Shown here in pieces: positions 1-8,445 of a stretch of 64,000 nt of DNA. Below the pieces are notes generated by a model. It was not told the origin of the DNA and made no database searches. It worked only from the letters and a program-made list of their open reading frames with translations. Made by a program: the position numbers and the translations under genes. This stretch comes from JAJFUI01 sp963754135 (GTDB lineage Bacteria; Planctomycetota; Planctomycetia; Pirellulales; Thermoguttaceae), in NCBI GenBank assembly GCA_963754135.1, contig CAVWEY010000002.1:434001-498000 (forward strand), read 5' to 3'. Every line of letters begins with the position of its first letter. Position 1 is the stretch's first letter.

Positions 1-1
1 C

Positions 2-580
2 GAAGGCTGGCTCGATTTCCGCTGGCTCTCGCAGGTCACTCCCAAGTTCGGGCTTGATCTGGCCCTGACGCCGGGCATCTACAGCGATTTTGAGCAAGGG
101 AGCAGCAAGGCGTTCCGGCTGCAAGCCCACGCCGCGGCCGCCTGGACCTACAACGAGACAACCAAGCTCGTCCTCGGGGCGGCGTATCTCGACCGGCCGG
201 ATGTCAACGTGATTCCGATCGGCGGAGTGGTCTGGACGCCGTCGGCCGACGTGAACTTCGATCTGATCTTCCCGCATCCGAAAGTCTCGCGGCGCATCTA
301 CTGGAGCGGCCTGTGTACTGACACTGTGCAGGACTGGGCATACATCGCCGGCGAGTTCACCGGCGACGCCTGGGCCATCGCCGGCCCCGGCGGAATCGCC
401 GAACAGGTCGTGCTCAGCGACTATCGGCTGATCCTCGGCTTGGAGCGGAAGGTTGCCGGGGGCTTGAGTTCCCGGGTCGAGGTCGGCTACGTCTTCGGCC
501 GCCGCATCCGGTACAGCGACGGCCAGCCCGACTTCTATCCCACCGATACCGTGATGTTCCGCGGCGGACTGACCTATTAG
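2..580 (+). CDS. Outer-membrane beta-barrel-like protein, C-terminal part
   Basis: The frame is open from the first bases of the window, so the 5' end lies outside it. About 192 residues are visible. They alternate aromatic and polar residues, with short turns and several strand-like segments (for example around LVLGAAYLDRP and RVEVGYVFGRRIRY), and the chain ends in GGLTY, an aromatic C-terminus typical of outer-membrane barrels. The style resembles planctomycete barrel proteins of the DUF6268 type, but I cannot confirm the family. The substrate is unknown. A perfect 34-bp-arm palindrome lies 21 bases after the stop and could also act as a transcript end. Confidence 0.6.
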   Translation, partial: EGWLDFRWLSQVTPKFGLDLALTPGIYSDFEQGSSKAFRLQAHAAAAWTYNETTKLVLGAAYLDRPDVNVIPIGGVVWTPSADVNFDLIFPHPKVSRRIYWSGLCTDTVQDWAYIAGEFTGDAWAIAGPGGIAEQVVLSDYRLILGLERKVAGGLSSRVEVGYVFGRRIRYSDGQPDFYPTDTVMFRGGLTY

Positions 581-601
581 TTTCTGCTGCGTGGGGCTCT
601 T

Positions 602-699
602 GTAGGGTGGGACAAGGCAGCCGCAGTCCCACCACAACCCGCCAGCGACAATCCGCGAACCGACCGTGGTGGGACTGCGGCTGCCTTGTCCCACCCTAC
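602..699. repeat. PE-1 palindrome, 34-bp perfect arms
   Basis: The arms at 602-635 and 666-699 are perfect inverted copies beginning GTAGGGTGGGAC, with a 30-base loop. A second member with a partly different arm lies at 34621-34703. It sits just downstream of the barrel gene. The role is unknown; it could work as a bidirectional terminator or be a non-autonomous mobile element. Confidence 0.85.
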
Positions 700-1227
700 C
701 CCCTCCCGACGGCCCTGAAACGGGCGTTAGCCAGTTGGTCAGCAACTCGTCGAATTTCCAAAATTACACGTCTCCCCTCGCCCCTTGGGAGAGGGGCTGG
801 GGGTGAAGGCAACAGCGGGCGACATTCTACCACAAGCCCTGGCCCAATTTCTACTGTTTTTCTACCGTCACCGGGCCGTTATCCAGGCCGCGGGCCACTT
901 GACGCCCCGTGGAGGGAGGGTAGAATGGGCGATACCGCCGGGGCGTTGCCCGAGCAGGCCCGCCCGAACCGGCCCGTCAGATTAGCGGAGATTAGTGAGA
1001 ATTAGCGTTCCCCGCCCCTTCCGGCACAGCAACGGGCACACTAATCGCCGCTGATTTCCACTGATGAGTTGCCCGCGCGGGGGTTGAAACCGCGAAGCAC
1101 GCGGTATTGCTAGGGTTGGGGGCGAGAAACGGGCTGCGTCCCCGATTCGACTCCCATCGTGGCTCTCCTACCTTCATTCTAGGACCGCGACAATATGATC
1201 TTGAACCCGTAGGTTTGGTATGCGTAC
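700..1227. other. Non-coding stretch with one PE-7 unit
   Basis: No convincing gene is visible here. At 769-809 there is a palindrome-like unit of the CTCTCCC...GGGAGAGGGG type, which is repeated three times in tandem inside cinA (48008-48138). Short open frames in this stretch have no start signals and no protein-like composition. Confidence 0.5.
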
Positions 1228-1707
1228 CTAGTAGTCGTTGATCTCCAGGTAACCGCCGTTATTGGTGTTCACGTTGTATACAAGATCTACCACCTGTATT
1301 ACGCCATCCTTACAATTCCAATACCAATAATGGTTGCCGTTCAGTGTCTGTGTCCGAACTGGATCTCCGAATGTTTTGAATAGCGCAGCCTTCGGTACTT
1401 GGAGACCATTTCCACTCTTATCGAAGTACGATGACTTGAGTTGCTTGTATTTCTCTCGCCACTCCTCCTTGGTCATCTGGGTTGTATCGTAGGCGGTACT
1501 CGCACTCGCGCCAACCGTCCCGTTTGCCGTCGTGATTGGCACGCTCGATCGTTGCTGCACGAGGACCACGACCAAGATCAAACAAAGCAATCCGATTACG
1601 GCGAGGAGGGGCTTGATCAGCTTTTCCGTTGTCGTCTTGCGCGTCACTGGTCGTAGCGGCGGCGGTCCCTTCGGTAGATCGTTGAGGAAGTCAAGTTCGT
1701 CGCTCAT
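1228..1707 (-). CDS. Small single-pass membrane protein, unknown function
   Basis: This encodes 159 residues starting MSDELDFLNDLPKG. A proline-rich cytoplasmic-looking segment is followed by one strongly hydrophobic helix near residues 40-60 (LLAVIGLLCLILVVVLVQQ). The outer domain contains KEEWREKYKQL and a C-terminal part with TFGDPVRTQT and YWYWNCKDG. The start is chosen because AGGAG lies 7 bases upstream of the ATG at 1707; an ATG at 1710 is also possible. The frame stays open upstream into IS copy 1, but that part is IS sequence. The C-terminal domain resembles a small-protein outer-membrane assembly fold only in style. I do not recognise the family. Confidence 0.7.
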   Translation of the reverse strand: MSDELDFLNDLPKGPPPLRPVTRKTTTEKLIKPLLAVIGLLCLILVVVLVQQRSSVPITTANGTVGASASTAYDTTQMTKEEWREKYKQLKSSYFDKSGNGLQVPKAALFKTFGDPVRTQTLNGNHYWYWNCKDGVIQVVDLVYNVNTNNGGYLEINDY

Positions 1708-1745
1708 CATTCTTCTCCTACTTGAACCAGGAAACGGGTCAGAAC

Positions 1746-3423
1746 CTATGCCGTTGCGCTTTTTTCGGTAAATCGTTGTGAAACGCCTTGGTTTCTCGGT
1801 ATTTGAGGGCGGTTGTGCGATGTTTGCCTTATGCGACCTGGCAAGGAGTCTGACGACGCAGTTCGCGGAGCAGGCGACACCGCCCGCCAACGGTACGCAG
1901 ACGATGCTCGATCCACGCGACGTTCCATCGCTGGCAGAGCGATTCGAGCATCCGCAATCGGTCCGTCGCACGGGCCTGTACCCAGTCGGCTCCGATCTTC
2001 ACGCCCTCCCGCTGCATATCGCGCAGCCGTTGCTGCTCCAGCAACAACAACCCCATCAGCAGCATGTCCAGGTAACGCTCCACCGCCTCGAACTTCATCA
2101 GCACATAACACTCGAACTGCATCCGACTCTTCAATTCCCGGAAGAACAGTTCCACCTGCCAGCGGACTTCGTACCACTCGATCACCTGCCGGGCGGTCGC
2201 CGTCAGATCGGTGCAAGCCAGCACCTTGCGGTGCCAACGCGCCGGCTTGCGACTGTCTTCGCGGCGATACGAAACTGGGGCGCGATGGTAGGCCCACCAC
2301 TCGGCCGACTGGCCCGGCGAGAGTTGCACCTTCGGATTCTCCTTGTACGACGCCACGATCAGACAGTCGCCCAGCTTGGAGACCGTCGCTTGGCGCACCG
2401 CGACGGCGTACCGCCGCTTCGTTTTCTTGACTCGCAAGTTGTCGGCGTGTCGCCGACGGGCGAAGACGTGGTCTTCGTTGTCCACCGCGAGGTCGAGCAG
2501 GGCAAACTCCTTCCGTGTCCAGCGCCGCGTCCAGGCCACCACGGGGTCGCCCGAGACCAACGCCGCGTCCTGGTCTGGTGTGCGGGCCAGCACCCGATTC
2601 GGATCGAGCGGAAAGACCGCGTGAAAATGGCGTTTTCGGCACGCTTTGTGGATCGCGCCGGCATCGAAGGCGCTGTCGAAGGTCACGATCACGTCCACGT
2701 CGTCGGGCACGCGCAGTTCGCGGATCATAGCCGCCGCCAGGTCGATCGTCGTCCGAAAGCGCCGCTTGTGTTTGCGGCAGTAATCCGCCGTGTAGTAGCT
2801 CTTCCGCGGCACAGGCAGCCGCGCGCCGCGGTCGGTCAGCACCAGCCCCATCAGAAAGGCGTGCTGGCGGGTGTTCTTCCGCGCGGGATTCCGCCGCTTC
2901 GACATGAGGATCAAGTTTTCCATCTGCTCCGACATCGTGGCATGGTAGGTTGTGTCGATGGCCACGATCCATTGCCGCCGCTTGCCTTTCGCCTGTCGTC
3001 GCTCCCAGGCATCCACGTTGTCCAAGAGCCGGTCGTACAGGTCCACACACCAATCCCGCGTTCGCCATTGGGGGTTGGTCAGCCGGCGAGAGATCGTGGC
3101 CGCGTGACAGCGACCGCCCAGGACCTCGCCCGCGATCGTCTTGAGGCAGCGTCGATGAGGAGCCAGGAGGAAGGCCAGCACCATCGGAGCCAAGGCGCGT
3201 TGGATGGGCCGGGAGCACTTCGCCGTGGTTTTGGAAAAGAACGACTTGACCTCCCGAGGTACGCCCAATACGATCATGGCAGACTCCTTTCCTGGATGCG
3301 GACGGCGATCCTGCCGCCCGGTTTGTTGTGGACTCATCCAGGATACGGAGTCTTTTTGTTCGTCCCAACATCATTTACGCCACGCTAGCATTGCTTTCAC
3401 AACGAAAAAGCGCAACAGCATAG
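1746..3423 (-). mobile_element. IS4-type insertion sequence, copy 1 (1678 bp)
   Basis: The ends are inverted copies of CTATGCCGTTGCGCTTTTT, with one mismatch at the right end (AGCATAG instead of GGCATAG). The element is flanked on both sides by the 9-bp direct repeat GGTCAGAAC (1737-1745 and 3424-3432), the duplicated target. An 11-bp reading of the duplication with shorter ends fits this copy, but only the 9-bp reading fits all three copies. It is over 99% identical to copies 2 and 3. It sits between a small membrane gene and a broken nuclease-like gene. Confidence 0.93.
1829..3277 (-). CDS. IS4-family DDE transposase (copy 1)
   Basis: The protein has 482 residues starting MIVLGVPREVKSFF, with AAAGGAG 7 bases upstream of the ATG. 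The DDE residues are visible: D in AIDTTY, D in TFDSAF, and E within YEVRWQVELFFRELK. That last segment is the Y-(2)-R-(3)-E-(6)-K signature of IS4 superfamily transposases. The frame is intact, so this copy could be active. A long open frame on the opposite strand is a shadow of it. Confidence 0.93.
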   Translation of the reverse strand: MIVLGVPREVKSFFSKTTAKCSRPIQRALAPMVLAFLLAPHRRCLKTIAGEVLGGRCHAATISRRLTNPQWRTRDWCVDLYDRLLDNVDAWERRQAKGKRRQWIVAIDTTYHATMSEQMENLILMSKRRNPARKNTRQHAFLMGLVLTDRGARLPVPRKSYYTADYCRKHKRRFRTTIDLAAAMIRELRVPDDVDVIVTFDSAFDAGAIHKACRKRHFHAVFPLDPNRVLARTPDQDAALVSGDPVVAWTRRWTRKEFALLDLAVDNEDHVFARRRHADNLRVKKTKRRYAVAVRQATVSKLGDCLIVASYKENPKVQLSPGQSAEWWAYHRAPVSYRREDSRKPARWHRKVLACTDLTATARQVIEWYEVRWQVELFFRELKSRMQFECYVLMKFEAVERYLDMLLMGLLLLEQQRLRDMQREGVKIGADWVQARATDRLRMLESLCQRWNVAWIEHRLRTVGGRCRLLRELRRQTPCQVA

Positions 3424-3485
3424 GGTCAGAACCATTCATGATAGGATGGGCGTAGTTCTGCCCCATTTTGTGCGCCCAGCCATGG

Positions 3486-4150
3486 CTACCTGTCCTTCCC
3501 CTTCACCCATTGATCGTAGTAATCGAAGGACAACAGCTCCTGCACAAGTTGGTTGAATCTCTTCTTCCCGCCGTAACGCTCCACAATATCCTCGAACCCG
3601 AGTAAACGGACGCGATTGGAGAATGCAGGCCGCCTTTTCCCGCGCCACGACCGCAATACCGCGTTCTTCGCGATTACGAACCAAGTGCGAGTAAGCTTCA
3701 AGGACGCGTTCCCCGCAGTCTTGATCCGCAGATCGTCGCGATGGACGCCCCTGGGGAATTTGCGCTCAGAATGGACATCATGTTCCCGCGGAATCGTTTG
3801 CGGTCGTGGGAGAAACCGCAATTGCGGAGCCATTCTTCGTCAATACGCGTTTTGCTCAAGCGGGTGGTGCCCAGCTTGATCTCGAACGGCGTCCCCTCGT
3901 CCTTTGACAGCCGCACAACGAGGTCAACCCGGCTGGCACCGTCAAACAGAATGCCCCCAATTGGCATCAGCGGATGTTCACGGAACGCAATCTCGTGCCC
4001 GCTGGCCAAGAACCCGTTGTCGGCCGAAGCGTTCAGTCTACATAGGTCAAGAAAGTCGCCGCGAAGGTCGCTGACCATCCGAGTGACGAGAGTTTCGCCA
4101 AAGTGGCTCAGCGATATGGCCGCGTGAAACTTTGGGGAGCTAACATTCAT
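3486..4150 (-). pseudogene. Nuclease-like protein of unknown family, frameshifted
   Basis: Two frames join near 3770 into one protein of about 221 residues, beginning MNVSSPKFHAAISLSH and ending DYYDQWVKGKDR. The middle contains RVDLVVRL followed after a short gap by PFEIKLG. This D...E-x-K arrangement suggests a PD-(D/E)XK nuclease core, an inference from motif spacing only. The C-terminal half is basic and helical, with ERYGGKKRFNQL. The break could be a true mutation or a sequence error. The gene lies beside IS copy 1, so it may belong to accessory DNA. Confidence 0.45.
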
Positions 4151-4484
4151 CAGATTGATCCAAATAAGATTAAGGTGTGCAACCTAGATTTCCTCCCTGT
4201 ATGACATGCCGTTGATCCACGTGACGGGGTTACAACAATCCCTCACGTGAAAAACGGGTCAGTTCGAACGGCCGCCGGTTCAACCACTCGCGGATCGTCT
4301 CTGCGTTCATCGCGCTCGTACGTCTTCCCGAGAGTCCTTGCCGCCGGAGTCCCCCGCCATTGCAATGGCGGGGCGTTTGGCAGCGGCACGAATATCACGG
4401 AAGCCGTACTAGCCCTACAACATGAGGGAAGAAACCTGCTACAATCCAATTATATCACCGCCGCCAACGCTTTCGAGGGGTCGT
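4151..4484. other. Intergenic stretch, no gene seen
   Basis: It contains a GGGTCAG motif at 4256-4262, similar to the sites used by the IS copies, and a short palindrome around 4357-4374 (CCGCCATTGCAATGGCGG). No promoter is clear enough to call. Confidence 0.4.
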
Positions 4485-5840
4485 ATGCCGGATTTCCTGT
4501 TCGTCACCTGTCAGATTGGCGCCGAGGGGGCGGTGAAGGGGGAGCTTGGCCGGCGGTGGCCGGGGTTCCGGTTCGCCTTCTCAAGGCCGGGGTTCCTGAC
4601 GTTCAAGCTGCCGCCGGAACACGGTCTGGCGGGGGATTTTGATCTGGAGGCTGTATTTGCCAGGGCGTATGGGTTCTCGCTGGGGCCGGTCGGGGGACGT
4701 AGAGCAGGCATCCTGCCTGCGGCTTGTGGTGCAGGCGTCTCGCCTGCATGTGCGGCCAAGACGGCCGCACCACAAGGGGCCGGAAAAGGGGACAGGCACC
4801 TTTTGTGCGACCAGGAGTTAATTGGTGCCCGATGCGTCGCACAACAAGAGCCAGTCCCCTTTTCCGGCCCCCATGCAGGCGAGACGCCTGCACCACAAGA
4901 AGCGGAAACGGTCGCAGGCAGGATGCCTGCTCTACATGAGGAACTTGCGGCGGCGGCCTGGAAAGTCTGTGCGGGGAGGACAGTCCAGAGAATCCACGTT
5001 TGGGAGCGGGACCGCTATGCACCGGGCGTACATGGGTTCGAGCCGACGATCACGCCGGCGGCGATCGAGGCCCACCGGCTCTTGTTCGAGCACTGCCCAC
5101 AGCCGCGTTCTCTGTCGGCACACGGCGTGTGCCGGATACAGCCGCCCTCCCTGCCGGCACACGGCGTGTGCCGACTACAATATCCGGCGCGGCCGGGAGA
5201 AATGGTACTGGATTGCGTGTTGCTGGAGCCCGGTCAATGGTGGATCGGCTGGCATCGGGCCAAGTCGATTCCGTCGCGGTATCCGGGCGGGCTGATGCCG
5301 CTCGAGTTGCCCCCCGACGCGGTATCGCGGGCGTGGCTGAAGATGGAGGAAGCCCTGCGGTGGTCTGAGTTGCCGATGGCCCGCGGGGCGCGGGTGGCGG
5401 AGATCGGCAGCGCCCCTGGCGGGGCAAGCCAGGCGCTTCTGGCCCGCGGACTGTGGGTGACGGGCATCGACCCGGCGGAGATGGCCCCGGCGGTGTTGGC
5501 GAATCCGCATTTTACGCACATCCGCCGCCGCAGCCCGCAGGTCCGCCGGAGGGAGTTCCGCAAAATCCGCTGGCTCACCGCCGACATGAACGTGGCCCCG
5601 AACTACACGCTCGACGCGGTGGAGGCGATTGTCACCCATCCGGAGGTGAGCATCCGCGGGCTGCTGCTGACGCTGAAGCTGCCGCACTGGGAGTTGGCGG
5701 CGCAGGTGCCGGAGTACCTGGAGCGAGTGCGAAGCTGGGGATACAACGTGGTCCGGGCCAGGCAGCTTCAATATAACCGGCGGGAGGTATGCGTGGCGGC
5801 CCTGCAAACGCCGTTCCATCGGAAGCCGTTTCTCACGTAG
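4485..5840 (+). CDS. RlmM/FtsJ-like rRNA 2'-O-methyltransferase with in-frame insertions
   Basis: The protein has 451 residues starting MPDFLFVTCQIGAEGA; the GAGGGG before this ATG is the best start signal. The N-terminal part resembles the RNA-binding region of RlmM proteins. The SAM-binding motif is VAEIGSAPGGASQALLARG near residue 305, followed by TGIDPAEM, TADMN and a lysine in LLLTLKLPHWE that fits the FtsJ catalytic lysines. The expected role is methylation of 23S rRNA in the cytoplasm. The oddity is two blocks of palindromic DNA in frame: residues about 72-150 (4699-4935, exactly 237 bases) and about 211-230 (5116-5173). Neither looks like part of the family fold, and both fall between recognisable segments. 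Confidence 0.75.
   Translation: MPDFLFVTCQIGAEGAVKGELGRRWPGFRFAFSRPGFLTFKLPPEHGLAGDFDLEAVFARAYGFSLGPVGGRRAGILPAACGAGVSPACAAKTAAPQGAGKGDRHLLCDQELIGARCVAQQEPVPFSGPHAGETPAPQEAETVAGRMPALHEELAAAAWKVCAGRTVQRIHVWERDRYAPGVHGFEPTITPAAIEAHRLLFEHCPQPRSLSAHGVCRIQPPSLPAHGVCRLQYPARPGEMVLDCVLLEPGQWWIGWHRAKSIPSRYPGGLMPLELPPDAVSRAWLKMEEALRWSELPMARGARVAEIGSAPGGASQALLARGLWVTGIDPAEMAPAVLANPHFTHIRRRSPQVRRREFRKIRWLTADMNVAPNYTLDAVEAIVTHPEVSIRGLLLTLKLPHWELAAQVPEYLERVRSWGYNVVRARQLQYNRREVCVAALQTPFHRKPFLT
4699..4935. repeat. Three nested palindromes inside a coding gene
   Basis: The outer arms are 4699-4720 and 4914-4935 (GTAGAGCAGGCATCCTGCC type, PE-6). Inside them are arms 4723-4750 and 4872-4899 (GTGGTGCAGGCGTCTCGCC type). 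Inside those are arms around 4776-4812 and 4836-4871 carrying GGAAAAGGGGACAGGC (PE-3-like). A small GCGGCCAAGACGGCCGC palindrome lies at 4752-4768. The whole block is 237 bases, a multiple of three, and contains no stop in the methyltransferase frame. Confidence 0.85.
5116..5173. repeat. Two PE-5 palindromes in a coding gene
   Basis: CGGCACACGGCGTGTGCCG occurs at 5116-5134 and 5155-5173, in direct orientation, in frame within the RlmM-like gene. Related copies lie at 49185-49230 and near 34728-34746. Confidence 0.85.
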
Positions 5841-6025
5841 TTGACTTTGGCGAATGTGGAGGGGCCGTGTTCGTGCGATTCAAGGAATGGGGAAAATTCC
5901 GCCGATGCTGGCGGTAACGTGGGCGGCACGCCGCGGCGCCGCAGTGGTTGACTCGCCCGCAAATCCTCTCTAAAATACCCCGTTTCGACGCCGCTTGCTT
6001 GGGGATCATGGCAGGAGACTGGTTG

Positions 6026-8317
6026 ATGTCATCGCGTCTGATACCGCTGCGTGCCGGACGTTGGATTGCTTGGGCTGCTGTAATTGCTCTTATTACGGCC
6101 GGCGGCGTCTGTGCCGCGGCCGAGGCGACGCCCGACGTGCAGGGCCCGGTCACGATCAAGGCGCCCGAGAAGACGCCCCAGTTGGGCGCGGTTGTGCAGC
6201 CGGACGGCTCGGCAAAGTCCGATCATCCGGCGCGATCCGACAAGACTGCCCTGTCCGATCAGTTGTCTGTGACGGTGAAGAAACCGCACGCCGCCAAGGC
6301 CGAGAAGAAGCCCGACACGGCCAAGACGGAAGCGAAGGAGAAAGGGAAAGAAACGGCCGAGACGGGCGGCGAGCCGCTGGCCCCCGGCATGATGAAGCTG
6401 CTCAAGGACGAGATTGTCGCCGGCATCAGCCGCCGCGGCATCACCGACCGCTGGGCGCGGTTCCAGAGCTACGCGATTGAAAAGCTCAACAGTTCGGCCG
6501 GGCGGTATACCGGCTCGGAGTTGACGGGCAATTGCCGGCTCCGCTGGTACGACCACATGATGCGGAACTTTCTGGATGCCCCGGCGGAAGCGGAGCAGTT
6601 CACGCGCGAGCTGCACGCGGCCGCCAGCGACAGCCGCCAAGGATTGGCCCAGGCGCTGGCCATCGCGGCGGTGAAGATGGACGCCGGAGTGCGGAAGCCG
6701 CGCAAGCCCGCGGCCGTAACGTCCGCCGAGCAGGCGTTGGAGGTGATCAAGCAGGCGTTGACCGAGGCCCAGGTTTCCTATTGTGCGGCGTTGGCCCCCT
6801 TGAGCAAGCAAGAGATCAGCGCGATGCAGCAGAACTTGGTTCCCGTGCTCTGCACGCAGAACCAGGTGGGCCATACGCTGGCCGACCGCGGCACGGGCCG
6901 CCAGCTTTGCGATCTGATGGAAAAGATGGATCGGGAGGCCCTGCACCAGGCCGGCGAGGCGCTGGCCCCCATCGCCGACGTGCAACTGCTGGAGCAACTG
7001 AAATCTCTGCCGGTCAAGGGCAACGTGCGGGTGCCCGGCGTCACCGGGACGGTAGTCCGGCGGATCGACACCCCCAGCGGCGCGATCATCATCGGCGGCC
7101 ATGGGCCGAACACCTACCAGCTCGACCAGATGCGCGACGTGGCGGTGGTGATCGACCTGGGCGGCGGCAACACCTACTACGAAGGAACCGTGGGGCCGGA
7201 CCGGCCCGTGCTGGTGGTCATCAACCTCGGGGGCCATAACGTCTTCCGCGGCACGCAGGCCGGCATCCAGGGGGGCGCGGTGCTGGGCGTCTCGATGCTC
7301 GTAAACCTCGGCGGCGATAACGTCTACGACGCCCAGGACGTGGCCCAAGGATCGGCCGTGGCGGGGGTGGGCATGTTGGTGGACTACGGCCCCCACAACC
7401 GCTACCGCGGGCTCCGCCGCGTGCAGGGCCAGGCCATCGGGGGCGTCGGCATCCTCATCAGCCGCGGCGGCGGGAACGACTATCACGCCGCCATGTGGGC
7501 CCAGGGCTTCGGCAACCCGCTGGGCTTCGGCCTGCTGGAGAACGTGGTGGGCAACAACCATTACTACTGCGGCGGGATGTGGCGGGATTCGTATCCCGAA
7601 ACGCCCGGCTACGAGGGCTGGGGCCAGGGCGTCGGCGCCGGCATCCGGCAGGTGGCCGACGGCGGCATCGGCGTGATCCTCGACGGCGGCGGCGAGAACG
7701 TCTACGAGTTCGACTATCTCTCGCACGGCGGCGGCTACTGGTGCGGCCTGGGCTTCGCCCGCGACTTCAGCGGCAACACGCAGCGGCTGATCAGCCGCAC
7801 GGCCTACAACGGCGGCCCGCGGACCCAGCCCAGTTTCCAGCGGTTCGGCTGCGGCTGGGGCTGCCATTACGCGATGGGCTTCCTCTTCGACGACTCGGGC
7901 GACGACGTCTACGAGGGGACGATCATGGGCACCGGCATGGCCTGGGACTGCTCGCTGGGCGTGCTCTGCGATTTCGGCGGCAACGACCACTACATGGCCA
8001 CCGGCGGCCTGACGCAGGGGACCGCCCACCAGATGGGCATGGGCATCCTCTTCGACTACAACGGCGACGACATTTACGAGGGCTATGGCCAGGGCTACGC
8101 CCCGTCGAACATTTCGTATCATCCGATGCCCGCCTGCGGCGGGAACTTCGCCTTCCTGATCGATTACGGCGGCAAGGACAAGTACGGCTGCGAGGCCGAG
8201 AACAATTGCTACATTCAGCGGGGGGACGTGGGCGGTTTCCTGATCGACCGGCCGCGGCAAGACGAGTTGCAGCCCACGGCGACGGCCACGCCGCCGCGGA
8301 CCACGGCGGGGTCGTAG
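6026..8317 (+). CDS. Secreted glycine-rich solenoid-repeat protein, unknown function
   Basis: The protein has 763 residues. The start is chosen at MSSRLIPLRAGRW because AGGAG lies 8 bases upstream and a signal peptide follows (hydrophobic IAWAAVIALITAGGVCAAA). An Ala/Lys-rich linker and a helical segment occupy residues about 30-350. From about 355 to 745 there are at least ten repeats of roughly 25-40 residues built on the pattern GxGxLxDxGGxDxYxG (examples: LVNLGGDNVYDAQ, GVLCDFGGNDHYMA, GILFDYNGDDIYEG). The D/N-G-D-D pattern suggests a stacked-sheet solenoid, possibly binding calcium; this is inference. I do not recognise a named family. It is likely exported. It is followed by another exported protein after a palindrome. 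Confidence 0.75.
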   Translation: MSSRLIPLRAGRWIAWAAVIALITAGGVCAAAEATPDVQGPVTIKAPEKTPQLGAVVQPDGSAKSDHPARSDKTALSDQLSVTVKKPHAAKAEKKPDTAKTEAKEKGKETAETGGEPLAPGMMKLLKDEIVAGISRRGITDRWARFQSYAIEKLNSSAGRYTGSELTGNCRLRWYDHMMRNFLDAPAEAEQFTRELHAAASDSRQGLAQALAIAAVKMDAGVRKPRKPAAVTSAEQALEVIKQALTEAQVSYCAALAPLSKQEISAMQQNLVPVLCTQNQVGHTLADRGTGRQLCDLMEKMDREALHQAGEALAPIADVQLLEQLKSLPVKGNVRVPGVTGTVVRRIDTPSGAIIIGGHGPNTYQLDQMRDVAVVIDLGGGNTYYEGTVGPDRPVLVVINLGGHNVFRGTQAGIQGGAVLGVSMLVNLGGDNVYDAQDVAQGSAVAGVGMLVDYGPHNRYRGLRRVQGQAIGGVGILISRGGGNDYHAAMWAQGFGNPLGFGLLENVVGNNHYYCGGMWRDSYPETPGYEGWGQGVGAGIRQVADGGIGVILDGGGENVYEFDYLSHGGGYWCGLGFARDFSGNTQRLISRTAYNGGPRTQPSFQRFGCGWGCHYAMGFLFDDSGDDVYEGTIMGTGMAWDCSLGVLCDFGGNDHYMATGGLTQGTAHQMGMGILFDYNGDDIYEGYGQGYAPSNISYHPMPACGGNFAFLIDYGGKDKYGCEAENNCYIQRGDVGGFLIDRPRQDELQPTATATPPRTTAGS

Positions 8318-8347
8318 GGGGCTGGGAAGAAACGAGGTTGTTAGACC

Positions 8348-8431
8348 AGGGTGGCACGTCCCTGAGCGAAGCGAAGGGCGTGGTGGACGGTCGAACCACG
8401 CCCTTCGCTTCGCTCAGGGACGTGCCACCCT
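8348..8431. repeat. PE-2-like palindrome, 37-bp perfect arms
   Basis: The arms at 8348-8384 and 8395-8431 begin AGGGTGGCACGTCCCTGAGC and have only a 10-base loop. It lies between two plus-strand genes, 14 bases before the next start, so it would fold in the transcript just ahead of that gene's ribosome site. Confidence 0.9.
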
Positions 8432-8445
8432 CCGGAGATTATACG

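Noticed and set aside
1140..1175. tRNA-like T-arm (CGATTCGACTCCCATCG)
   Set aside because: No matching acceptor, D or anticodon arms around it.
1778..3388. Long open frame opposite the transposase (also in copies 2 and 3)
   Set aside because: It lies antisense to a clear DDE transposase, has His/Arg/Gln-rich composition and no family features; a high-GC shadow.
1736..3433. 11-bp target duplication for IS copy 1
   Set aside because: GGGTCAGAACC matches on both sides of copy 1, but the 11-bp model leaves a mismatch for copy 3 after un-inversion. Ends CTATGCC...GGCATAG with 9 bp fit all copies.
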